A program made the translations under genes and the position numbers. Positions 54,543-63,328 of a stretch of DNA of 64,000 nucleotides are shown in pieces. The stretch is from the NCBI RefSeq assembly GCF_902498915.1, contig NZ_CABVLQ010000001.1; one strand, 5' to 3'. Positions within the stretch are counted from its first letter, which is position 1. Every line of letters begins with the position of its first letter. The DNA comes from Escherichia ruysiae. Lineage in GTDB: Bacteria > Pseudomonadota > Gammaproteobacteria > Enterobacterales > Enterobacteriaceae. Below the pieces are notes generated by a model, which saw only the letters and a program-made list of their open reading frames with translations, did not search any database and was not told the origin of the DNA.

Positions 54543-55991
54543 TTATTCTCCATGCTCATTTTTCTTCAGCTTGCGCATCAGAAGCCACATACGTACTGTC
54601 CTGACTTTTAGATCTTTATCAGAGACGGATTCCTTTACCAGGTCAGCATGATGCTGATAGCCATTAAAGAAGACGTTCAGCACAACGGCGCTAAGGGTTG
54701 CGAGCATAATGCCGCTATGCAGCAACGGTTGCAGTACGGCCGGTAATTTAGAAAAAAAATCGTGAGAAAGCGTCGGAGTCATGCCAACGCCGAGACTGAT
54801 TGCCACAATATAGAGGTTGTAACGGTTGGTGGTGTAGTTACAGCGCGACAGAATCCGAATCCCTGTAGCCAGCACCATGCCGAACATCACCAGCCCCGCG
54901 CCGCCCAGCACAAATTGCGGAATGGAAGCCACCAGCACCGCCATTTTGGGCACCATGCCGAACAGAATTAAAATAATCCCCGAAGAAATACACACCCAGC
55001 GGCTATGAACGCGCGTCACGCTGACCAGACCGACGTTTTGTGAAAAAGATGTATGCGGAAAACTGTTAAACGTTCCGCCGATCATGGTTCCTACGCCATC
55101 CACGCGCAGCCCGCGAATAATGTCGTGCGAAGAGAGCTTACGACCGACTATTTCACCCAGTGCCAGGAACATCCCCATCGACTCAATAAATACGATGATG
55201 AGTACTGCGGTCATGGTCAAAATAGAAACGGGGTCGAAAATCGGCATACCAAACGACATCGGCGTAACAATCGCAAACCACGAAGCATCATGCAGCCCGG
55301 ATAAATTGACTTCATTCATCATCCACGAAAGTAAAAAGCCAAATACAATCCCCAGTAATACGGCGACATTGGACATAAATCCTTTTGCATAGCGAGTAAT
55401 AAGCAAGATGAAAATTAAGACTGCGAAGGAGATTCCTAAATAAACGGGATTACCATATTGCGGATTTCCTTTACCTCCCGCAGCCCAATCAATGCCCACC
55501 TGAATAATACTCAGCCCGATAGAGGTAATAACCACACCGGTAACCAGCGGTGGGAACAAAGGCATTAAGCGACCAATAAGCGGCGCTAATAATGTGGTGA
55601 TAAATCCTGCTGCGATGGTTGCGCCAAAAATCCCCAGCAGCCCGATATCCGGGTTCATCCCGATAGCTATCATTGGCGTTACAGCAGCAAAGGTCACCGA
55701 CATAATAACGGGCAGGCGAATCCCCATAAAACGACCGATGCCAATGCATTGCAAAAGTGTGACGATACCGCAGCAAAAGAGGTCGGAGCTAATAAGCATC
55801 GCGATCGCCTCTTTGGTAAGGCCGAGTCTGTCACCAATCATCAGTGGAACAGCGACTGCACCTGCATACATCACAAGTACGTGTTGCAGACCGAGTATGA
55901 TCAACTTTCCTGGTGATAATATGCGGTCAACCTCATCGGTGGGGCGGTCTTGCCCTGAAGATGAGGGAAGTTGGGAATCTATGGCGCTCAT
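54543..55991 (-). CDS. uacT: Uric acid permease UacT (YgfU)
   Basis: NCS2-family proton-coupled urate importer, with low xanthine activity, characterised in E. coli. The 482-residue product has about 14 hydrophobic helices and the family signature segments FNSFPHTSFSQNVGLV and the QH motif in LGLQHVLVMY of the first helix. A GGAGAATG ribosome site precedes it. It is divergent from ygfT, whose product is linked to urate breakdown, so the two likely respond to the same signal. Confidence 0.95.
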   Translation of the reverse strand: MSAIDSQLPSSSGQDRPTDEVDRILSPGKLIILGLQHVLVMYAGAVAVPLMIGDRLGLTKEAIAMLISSDLFCCGIVTLLQCIGIGRFMGIRLPVIMSVTFAAVTPMIAIGMNPDIGLLGIFGATIAAGFITTLLAPLIGRLMPLFPPLVTGVVITSIGLSIIQVGIDWAAGGKGNPQYGNPVYLGISFAVLIFILLITRYAKGFMSNVAVLLGIVFGFLLSWMMNEVNLSGLHDASWFAIVTPMSFGMPIFDPVSILTMTAVLIIVFIESMGMFLALGEIVGRKLSSHDIIRGLRVDGVGTMIGGTFNSFPHTSFSQNVGLVSVTRVHSRWVCISSGIILILFGMVPKMAVLVASIPQFVLGGAGLVMFGMVLATGIRILSRCNYTTNRYNLYIVAISLGVGMTPTLSHDFFSKLPAVLQPLLHSGIMLATLSAVVLNVFFNGYQHHADLVKESVSDKDLKVRTVRMWLLMRKLKKNEHGE

Positions 55992-56425
55992 CAGTCATTC
56001 TCCTTTCGCTCGCCAGAGTTAAAAGCAACCGTTTACGTTAATAAAACTGTTTAATTACATGCTCGTGGGATGCCAGTTTTAACGAGGAAGGGAAGTTAGA
56101 GACAGGAATTGCGGAGGCAATCACATAATCGTGGTTAAACCGAGAAAATGAGAAAAGAATCAGATAATGGAATTATCTTTAATTTTCTCATATTGATATG
56201 TCTTTAATCATTCTGGCATATCGCACTCTCGCATTTAATGTTTTTGAGTTGGATTACTCTGTTTTCAGCAACGATGTTTAATTAATGAAAGCGGCACAGA
56301 TTGAGGGGTAATAATTTGACCTCAGTCGCAAAATATCATTAAAGCGGACACGTTTTATAATATATGCCCGTTTATTGCATTGCGACATTTGAGAAGACAT
56401 AACTCATCAAATGAAAGGGATGCAA
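55992..56425. promoter_or_regulatory. Divergent uacT / ygfT promoter region
   Basis: 434 AT-rich bases between divergent genes. A TATAAT box (56356-56361) lies 65 bases before the ygfT start, but no good -35 is seen at the proper distance, so an activated promoter is likely. No gene or repeat is seen here. Confidence 0.45.
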
Positions 56426-58348
56426 ATGAATAAGTTTATCGCTGCTGAAGCTGCGGAATGTATAGGCTGTCATGCCTGTGAAATTGCCTGTGCGGCGGCA
56501 CACAACCAAGAAAACTGGCCGCAGAGCCACAGTGACTTTAAACCCCGTATTCACGTTGTTGGGAAAGGCCTGCACGCGAATCCGGTGGCCTGTCATCATT
56601 GCAATAATGCCCCCTGCGTTACGGTTTGCCCGGTAAATGCTCTGACTTTCCAGCCCGATAGCGTACAACTGGACGAGCAAAAGTGTATTGGTTGTAAAAG
56701 ATGCGCAATCGCTTGCCCCTTTGGCGTAATCGAGATGGTCGGTTCTATTGCGCAGAAATGCGACCTTTGTAACCAGCGCAGTTCCGGCGTTCAAGCCTGT
56801 ATTGAGGTCTGCCCAACGCAGGCATTACGCCTGATGGATGATAAAGGGTTACAGCAGATAAAGATGACCCGCCAGCGCAAAACGGCAGAAGGAAAGGTGT
56901 CATCAGATGCTCAGTCATCTCGCCGTGCAGCGTTGCTCCCCGTTAACCCGCGTAAAGGTGCAGATAAAATTTCAGCGAGTGAGCGGAAAACCCACTTTGG
57001 CGAAATCTATTGTGGACTGGATCCGCAACAAGCGACTTATGAGAGTGACCGCTGTGTTTATTGTGCCGAAAAAGCCAACTGCAACTGGCATTGCCCGCTG
57101 CATAACGCCATTCCGGATTACATCCATCTGGTACAGGAAGGGAAGATTATTGAAGCGGCAGAACTCTGCCACCAGACCAGCTCCTTACCAGAAATCTGCG
57201 GCAGGGTATGTCCGCAGGACCGGCTTTGTGAAGGTGCATGTACTTTGAAAGATCACTCTGGCGCAGTCTCTATCGGTAATCTGGAACGCTACATCACCGA
57301 TACCGCGCTGGCGATGGGCTGGCGTCCCGATGTCAGCCTGGTCGTTCCGCGTATGGAAAGAGTGGCGGTGATTGGCGCAGGGCCAGCAGGGCTGGGGTGT
57401 GCCGATATTCTGGCGCGCGCTGGCGTTCATGTTGATGTCTTTGATCGCCATCCAGAAATTGGCGGCATGTTGACCTTTGGTATTCCTCCTTTCAAGCTCG
57501 ATAAAGCGGTGTTAAGCCAGCGGCGGGAGATATTCACCGCGATGGGGATCGACTTTCATCTCAACTGTGAAATTGGCCGTGATATCTCTTTCAACGAATT
57601 AACGGCGGAATATGATGCCGTTTTCCTCGGCGTGGGGACTTACGGGATGATGCGAGCGGATCTGCCGCATGAAGATGCGCCCGGTGTCATTCAGGCGCTA
57701 CCGTTTCTGACCGCGCATACTCGCCAGTTGATGGGGCTGCCAGAGTCTGCAGAGTATCCGCTGACGGATGTAGAAGGTAAGCGAGTTGTCGTATTGGGGG
57801 GCGGCGATACAACAATGGATTGCCTGCGCACATCCATTCGCCTGAATGCCACCAGTGTGACCTGTGCTTATCGGCGTGATGAAGTCAGTATGCCCGGCTC
57901 GCGAAAAGAGGTGGTTAATGCGCGAGAGGAAGGCGTTGAGTTTCAGTTCAATGTTCAGCCGCAATATATCGCTCTTGATGATGACGGGCGCTTAAAAGCG
58001 GTGGGTTTGATTCGTACCGCAATGGGTGAGCCGGGACCTGATGGTCGCCGTCGTCCACGTCCGGTGGCGGAATCTGAGTTTGAACTGCCCGCCGATGTGC
58101 TGATTATGGCCTTTGGGTTCCAGGCACATGCCATGCCGTGGTTGCAGGGCAGTGGCGTTAAGCTCGATAAATGGGGGCTGATTCAAACCGGCGACGTCGG
58201 GTATTTACCCACCCAGACGCATCTGAGAAAAGTCTTTGCTGGTGGTGATGCTGTTCATGGCGCGGATCTGGTCGTCACTGCAATGGCCGCAGGAAGACAG
58301 GCAGCACACGATATGTTAGCCATGTTTAATACGAAGGCATCGCGATGA
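56426..58348 (+). CDS. ygfT: Fe-S / FAD oxidoreductase YgfT (AegA-like)
   Basis: Electron-transfer protein joining a polyferredoxin head to a glutamate-synthase-small-subunit-like NADPH/FAD body. Cys motifs: CIGCHACEIAC (12-22), CHHCNNAPCVTVCP, CIGCKRCAIACP and CDLC...CIEVCP in the first 150 residues. The GltD-like part has VYCAEKANCNWHCPLHNAIP, CGRVCP, an FAD loop GAGPAGLGCAD and an NADPH loop VLGGGDTTMDC. With its paralogue AegA it is required for formate-dependent urate breakdown in E. coli, as I recall. I start it at 56426 with AAAGGGA upstream. It overlaps ygfS by four bases. Confidence 0.93.
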   Translation: MNKFIAAEAAECIGCHACEIACAAAHNQENWPQSHSDFKPRIHVVGKGLHANPVACHHCNNAPCVTVCPVNALTFQPDSVQLDEQKCIGCKRCAIACPFGVIEMVGSIAQKCDLCNQRSSGVQACIEVCPTQALRLMDDKGLQQIKMTRQRKTAEGKVSSDAQSSRRAALLPVNPRKGADKISASERKTHFGEIYCGLDPQQATYESDRCVYCAEKANCNWHCPLHNAIPDYIHLVQEGKIIEAAELCHQTSSLPEICGRVCPQDRLCEGACTLKDHSGAVSIGNLERYITDTALAMGWRPDVSLVVPRMERVAVIGAGPAGLGCADILARAGVHVDVFDRHPEIGGMLTFGIPPFKLDKAVLSQRREIFTAMGIDFHLNCEIGRDISFNELTAEYDAVFLGVGTYGMMRADLPHEDAPGVIQALPFLTAHTRQLMGLPESAEYPLTDVEGKRVVVLGGGDTTMDCLRTSIRLNATSVTCAYRRDEVSMPGSRKEVVNAREEGVEFQFNVQPQYIALDDDGRLKAVGLIRTAMGEPGPDGRRRPRPVAESEFELPADVLIMAFGFQAHAMPWLQGSGVKLDKWGLIQTGDVGYLPTQTHLRKVFAGGDAVHGADLVVTAMAAGRQAAHDMLAMFNTKASR

Positions 58349-58833
58349 AATCGTTAATTATCGTTAATTCAACTGACTGCATTGGTTGTCGTACTTGCGA
58401 AGTGGCTTGCGTGGTCGCCCATCCGTTAGAACAGGAGTTGAATGCGAGTTTCTTTCTCCCACGTTTAAAAGTGCAGCGTCTGAACAACATTAGTGCGCCG
58501 GTGATGTGCCATCAATGCGAAAACGCCCCTTGTGTTGGCGCTTGCCCTGTGGGGGCTCTGACGATAGGCGAGCAGGTGGTGCAGGCCAATTCTGCCCGTT
58601 GTATTGGCTGTCAGAGTTGCGTCAGTGCGTGCCCGTTTGGGATGATCACTGTTCAGTCGTTGCCCGGTCATACTCGTCAACTCATCGTGAAATGTGATCT
58701 TTGCGAACAGCGGCAAGAGGGACCTGCGTGCGTTGAGTCCTGCCCAACGCAGGCGTTGCAGTTGATGACTGAGAGAGAACTCAGGCAAGTCCGCCAGCAG
58801 CGTCTTGCTGCCAGCGGTGAGTATCCTCTCTGA
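58345..58833 (+). CDS. ygfS: 4Fe-4S ferredoxin-type protein YgfS
   Basis: A 162-residue HycB/HydN-like polyferredoxin expected to hold four 4Fe-4S clusters: CIGCRTCEVAC, CHQCENAPCVGACP, CIGCQSCVSACP and CDLC...CVESCP. It resembles the ferredoxin head of the YgfT protein, so a duplication is likely. It starts inside the ygfT stop and probably passes electrons between YgfT and a molybdenum enzyme such as XdhD or a formate dehydrogenase; that is inference. It is convergent with ghxQ. Confidence 0.92.
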   Translation: MKSLIIVNSTDCIGCRTCEVACVVAHPLEQELNASFFLPRLKVQRLNNISAPVMCHQCENAPCVGACPVGALTIGEQVVQANSARCIGCQSCVSACPFGMITVQSLPGHTRQLIVKCDLCEQRQEGPACVESCPTQALQLMTERELRQVRQQRLAASGEYPL

Positions 58834-58868
58834 AAGAAATCTCCGCGCTGAAAGGCGCGGGGAGTCTA

Positions 58869-60236
58869 TTAGATTGCCCAACCACCTGCGTAAAACGCGA
58901 CCAGTGCGGCGGTAATGATAACCGTACCAATATTCAGCTTTTGCCATTCGCGTGCAAAGACGCGGCCTACGACCAGTGTCACAAAGCCCAGCATAATACC
59001 GGTGACGATATTACAGGTCAGAACGATGAAAACCGCACATACCAGGCCTGCCATCGCATCAATAAAGTCATTGAAATCGAGCTTCGAGACGTTACTTAAC
59101 ATCAGCAAACCCACGTACATCAGTGCAGGGGCAGTGGCATAACCAGGGATCAGAAACGACAGCGGAGATAAGAACAGAATCAGCAGGAATAACGCGCCAA
59201 CTACCGTTGCGGTTAAACCGGTTTTGCCCCCGGCGGCAGTTCCGGCTGCTGATTCGATATATACCGCCGCAGGTGCTGCACCCACTAAACCGGAGAATAT
59301 TGAACTAACCGAGTCACTGGTCAGGGCTTTACCGCCGTTGATGATCTGGTTGTCTTTATCCAGCAGATTCGCCTGTCCGGCTACTGCACGGATGGTGCCG
59401 GTGGCGTCGAACACTGCGGTCATCACTAATGCCAGTACACTCGGAAGTACAGTTGGTTGAAGTGCGCCCATAATATCCAGGCTGAAAATCAGAGACTTAC
59501 CATCTTCGCCAGTCAGACTTGGCATTGCTACCAGACCATGATATTTGACTGCCGGATCAAAGATTAAGCCGATGATCGAGATGGCGATAATCACCAGCAA
59601 GATCCCACCAGGTACGCGGCACTTCTCCAGGCCGAAAATCACCGCTAATCCCAGCAAGCTCATCAGCACCGGGAAAGAGGTAAACGCACCAAGCGCGACG
59701 GGTAAGCCTTCAATCGGGTTTTTGATAACCATACCAACGCCGTTAGCGGCAATCAGTAGCAGGAACAGACCAATACCGATACCTGTACCGTGCGCAATAC
59801 CCATTGGTAAATTGCGTAAGATCCAGGTTCGCACGCCAGTTACGGAGATAGCGGTAAATATCAGACCCATCAGAAAAACCGCCCCTAGTGCTACCGGAAC
59901 GCTAATTTGTTGCCCGAGTACCAGGCTGAATGCGGTAAATGCTGTCAAGGAAATGGCGCAACCAATCGCCATTGGCAGGTTAGCCCATAACCCCATCAGC
60001 AGAGAGCCGAAGCCAGCGACCAGACAGGTGGCAACGAAGACCGCTGCGGGAGGAAAACCTGCTTTACCCAGCATTCCCGGCACTACGATAACGGAGTAAA
60101 CCATAGCGAGGAATGTGGTCAGACCCGCCAGTACCTCCTGGCGAACGCTGCTGCCACGAGCGGTAATTTTAAAATAATTATCCAGCGCGCCCTGTGGCTT
60201 TGGTGCGTCCGGTGTTTGTAGGATGTCTCCAGACAT
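58869..60236 (-). CDS. ghxQ: Guanine/hypoxanthine permease GhxQ (YgfQ)
   Basis: AzgA-like NCS2/COG2252 proton symporter for guanine and hypoxanthine. The 455-residue product has about 12-14 hydrophobic helices and the family segments FDATGT (near 290) and ESAAGTAAGGKTGLTA. I start it at MSGDILQ (60236), the known start. It ends the xanQ-guaD-ghxQ order, 25 bases after guaD, so substrate import and deamination are made together. Confidence 0.95.
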   Translation of the reverse strand: MSGDILQTPDAPKPQGALDNYFKITARGSSVRQEVLAGLTTFLAMVYSVIVVPGMLGKAGFPPAAVFVATCLVAGFGSLLMGLWANLPMAIGCAISLTAFTAFSLVLGQQISVPVALGAVFLMGLIFTAISVTGVRTWILRNLPMGIAHGTGIGIGLFLLLIAANGVGMVIKNPIEGLPVALGAFTSFPVLMSLLGLAVIFGLEKCRVPGGILLVIIAISIIGLIFDPAVKYHGLVAMPSLTGEDGKSLIFSLDIMGALQPTVLPSVLALVMTAVFDATGTIRAVAGQANLLDKDNQIINGGKALTSDSVSSIFSGLVGAAPAAVYIESAAGTAAGGKTGLTATVVGALFLLILFLSPLSFLIPGYATAPALMYVGLLMLSNVSKLDFNDFIDAMAGLVCAVFIVLTCNIVTGIMLGFVTLVVGRVFAREWQKLNIGTVIITAALVAFYAGGWAI

Positions 60237-60261
60237 AATGATGTCCTCACGAGGTTTATTA

Positions 60262-61581
60262 TTAGTTACGTTCGTACACCAGACGACCATCAACGTAGGT
60301 GCGATAGATAGAACGGTCATCGCCCAACGTCATCATCACGAACAATTTGTCGACTAAAGAAACAGAGTTGTCATAGCGCAATTGCTGCAGTGGCGTGGCG
60401 GTAGGCTCCATCACCACGAAATCAGCCTCTTTGCCTGGTATAAAATTGCCGATCAGATCGTCAAGTCCCAGAGATTTCGCGCCACCGAGCGTGGCAAGGT
60501 AAAACGCTTCATATGCTGAGAGACGATAGCCCTGTAACTGCAACACTTTGTAGGCTTCGTTCAGTGTTTGCAGCATGTTGAAGGTGGTTCCGGCACCAAT
60601 GTCAGTCCCCATGCCGACTTTGACTTTCTTATTCCATGCTTTTTTCAAGTTGAATAAGCCGCTACCGAGATAAAGGTTGGAGGTTGGACAAAACGCGATG
60701 CTGGATTTAGTTTCGCTGAGACGATCCCACTCTTTTTCTTCCAGATGGACGCAGTGAGCAAAGACGCAGTTTTTACCGGTCAGGCCATACTGGTGATAAA
60801 CATCCAGATAACCATCATGTTCAGGATAAAGTTCTTTCACCCAGGCAATTTCATCTTTGTTTTCACACAGATGGGTATGTATCCACGTATCAGGAAACTC
60901 TTCTTTCAGGCGTTGCGCCATTGCCATCTGTTCGGGAGATGAAGTCGGTGCGAAGCGCGGTGTAATGGCGTACAACAGACGTCCATTTTTGTGCCAGCGT
61001 TCGATCAGTTCTTTGCTTTGGTGATAACTGCTTTCTGCGGTATCAAGCAGATAATCCGGCGCATTGCGATCCATCATCACCTTGCCGGCAATCATACGCA
61101 TATTGATATGACTGGCGGCTTCAAACAGCGCATCAACGGATTGCGGATGAACAGTCCCAAACACCAGCGCCGTAGTTGTGCCGTTGCGCAATAACTGCTT
61201 GATGAAAAACGCCGACATTTCGCGGGCGTATTCTAAATCCTCATAACGACGCTCTGTGGGGAATGTGTGTTTATTCAACCATTCCAGCAACTGCTCACCG
61301 TAGGCACCGACCATTTCACTTTGCGGATAATGGATATGTGTATCGACAAAGCCCGGAACTATCAGTTTGCCTCGATAATCACGGACGCGAATAGTGTCAG
61401 GAATTTGATGCTTTCCGTCTTCCCATTTGCCAAACCATTCCACTTTCCCTTGTTTAATGAGTAGTAAACCATCCTCAATAAAACGCAGTGCAGAGGCGAT
61501 TTCTTCCGGGTTATCGACTGTACGGGTGACATCAATAAAACTGCCTCGTACTGCTTTTAACGTGTGTTCTCCTGACATCAT
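60262..61581 (-). CDS. guaD: Guanine deaminase GuaD
   Basis: Zinc amidohydrolase turning guanine to xanthine and ammonia. The 439-residue product has the HxH metal pair in DTHIHYP (His82, His84), THLCEN (His near 240), AHCVHL (near 277) and GTDIGAGTTF (Asp near 330). I start it at MMSGEHT (61581), with AAAGGAGT upstream. It lies 14 bases after xanQ, whose product imports xanthine, so the unit handles guanine and xanthine together. Confidence 0.96.
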   Translation of the reverse strand: MMSGEHTLKAVRGSFIDVTRTVDNPEEIASALRFIEDGLLLIKQGKVEWFGKWEDGKHQIPDTIRVRDYRGKLIVPGFVDTHIHYPQSEMVGAYGEQLLEWLNKHTFPTERRYEDLEYAREMSAFFIKQLLRNGTTTALVFGTVHPQSVDALFEAASHINMRMIAGKVMMDRNAPDYLLDTAESSYHQSKELIERWHKNGRLLYAITPRFAPTSSPEQMAMAQRLKEEFPDTWIHTHLCENKDEIAWVKELYPEHDGYLDVYHQYGLTGKNCVFAHCVHLEEKEWDRLSETKSSIAFCPTSNLYLGSGLFNLKKAWNKKVKVGMGTDIGAGTTFNMLQTLNEAYKVLQLQGYRLSAYEAFYLATLGGAKSLGLDDLIGNFIPGKEADFVVMEPTATPLQQLRYDNSVSLVDKLFVMMTLGDDRSIYRTYVDGRLVYERN

Positions 61582-61595
61582 TGACTCCTTTACTT

Positions 61596-62996
61596 TTAAT
61601 CCATCTCTTCCGCTGAGGTAATACCAGGCAGAACGTTTTCCTGTCGGTAGCCACCAGGGAGAATAATATTTAATAAAATCGCAGTTAACCCGCCTGCACA
61701 AATAGGGTTTTCAACTAATACATAAATAGAGGCAGGCAATATTTTAAAAATTTCGGGATCGTAGGAAACACCAAGACCTAAACCTAATGAGGTGGCGACG
61801 ATAAGTGTTTCACGGCGTTTTAAGCCATTGGTGATAATGATGCGGATACCGGCAATGGCAATCATGGAAAACATTAACGTCATTGCACCCCCCAGAACTG
61901 CCGAGGGGATAGTGGTGAAGAAGCCGCCGATCATCGGAAATAACCCGAGGATAACCAACATAACCGCGATGGTTCGCCCGATATAACGTGAGGCGACGCC
62001 GGTCATCTGAATAACACCGTTATTTTGCGCAAAGGTGGTTAATGGTAATGAACCGACTGCGGAGGCGATAACAGAGACCAGACCATCTGCCAGCACGCCA
62101 CCTTTCAGCCGTGACTGATATTCGTCTCCCTGAATAGGACGGCGGGAAACCATTGCCGTGGCGGTGATATCGCCTACTGCCTCCAGCACGCTAAGTAGAT
62201 AAATCGTGCCGACCACCAGGAACTGATGGAAGCTGAAACTAAACCCGTATTTGAACGGATGTGGGATAGTGATTAACGGCAGGTTGCGCATACTGCTGAA
62301 ATCCACCATGCCAAGGCATAACGACGCGATATAGCCGACGCAAAGCCCAATGGCGATCCCGCCCATGCGTAGCAACGGACTGCGACAGCAGTTAAAGCCG
62401 ATCACCACAATCAAAACCAATAAACCAACGCCGAGATGTTCGTAATTGCCGAACGTACCGCTGCTTTTGGCTGCAAATCCACCGCCAAAATCGATAATGC
62501 CGACTTTAATCAGGCTCAAGCCGATCATCAGCACCACAATGCCGCTGACGGTGGGGGTGATAACCCGACGTAGATAAGGCAGGATAAAAGAAGAACCGAC
62601 AACCAGAAATGCGCCGACGAAGGAAACGCCAAGCAGCGACGACATGATTAATTCTTCGTGGAAGCCGTCGCTTTTCATGCTGCTGCCCAGCGCAATCATG
62701 ACGGTAACAAATGAAAAATTGACTGACTGAATGGAGAGTAAACCGGAACCTACGATGCCATAACGGTTTACCTGTAACCATGTTCCAATGCCGGAGGCGA
62801 TCATTGCCATTGAAACCAGATAGGCGGTCGTTTCTGCGGAAAGTTGTAAGGCCGCACCCACAATTAATGCGGGAGTCACCATCGGAACGAAAATTGCCAA
62901 CAGATGGGTAATTGCGCCAACAATAGCCTGATGAAAGGGAGGGCGATCCTCCAGTTCAAATATAAGGTCGGAACCTGCATGGTTTATATCAGACAT
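61596..62996 (-). CDS. xanQ: Xanthine permease XanQ (YgfO)
   Basis: NCS2 proton-coupled xanthine importer, a structural model of the family. The 466-residue product has about 14 helices. The conserved NCS2 segments are seen: the ATAMVS loop, the QNNGVIQMTG signature near 324, and ITHLLAIFVPM in helix 1. I start it at MSDINHAG (62996), with AAAGGAGTGA upstream. It is the first gene of xanQ-guaD-ghxQ. Confidence 0.96.
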   Translation of the reverse strand: MSDINHAGSDLIFELEDRPPFHQAIVGAITHLLAIFVPMVTPALIVGAALQLSAETTAYLVSMAMIASGIGTWLQVNRYGIVGSGLLSIQSVNFSFVTVMIALGSSMKSDGFHEELIMSSLLGVSFVGAFLVVGSSFILPYLRRVITPTVSGIVVLMIGLSLIKVGIIDFGGGFAAKSSGTFGNYEHLGVGLLVLIVVIGFNCCRSPLLRMGGIAIGLCVGYIASLCLGMVDFSSMRNLPLITIPHPFKYGFSFSFHQFLVVGTIYLLSVLEAVGDITATAMVSRRPIQGDEYQSRLKGGVLADGLVSVIASAVGSLPLTTFAQNNGVIQMTGVASRYIGRTIAVMLVILGLFPMIGGFFTTIPSAVLGGAMTLMFSMIAIAGIRIIITNGLKRRETLIVATSLGLGLGVSYDPEIFKILPASIYVLVENPICAGGLTAILLNIILPGGYRQENVLPGITSAEEMD

Positions 62997-63182
62997 CCCT
63001 TCACTCCTTTTAAAGTAAATTTGATCATCTGAATCAGTAAAATAAATACCCACGAATTTGGGGCGCAGGACGCCTTGAGAACGGCTTATCTCATTTTCGC
63101 AGTTACTATTTAGTCATCGTTCAAACAGAGAAACAGGCCGCCGAAGCGGTAACAGATTGTTGATAAATCGCGCTTTGTTCAT

Positions 63183-63280
63183 GCCGGATGCGGCGTGAAC
63201 GCCTTATCCGCCTACCAAATCATGCTAACTCAATATATTGCAGTCGACATGTAGGCCTGATAAGCGCAGCGCATCAGGCA
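63183..63280. repeat. BIME-1 (RIP/RIB type) between xdhD and xanQ
   Basis: Two inverted REP units, GCCGGATGCGGCGTGAACGC and CCTGATAAGCGCAGCGCATC, flank a linker that on the minus strand reads CAATATATTGAGT. It is homologous to 4351-4449 and 41281-41379. Copies of CAGGCCGCCGAAGCGG lie outside it at 63134-63149 and 63302-63317. Confidence 0.9.
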
Positions 63281-63328
63281 ATTTCGCATTTGTCAGCAAT
63301 CCAGGCCGCCGAAGCGGCCATTTATTAC

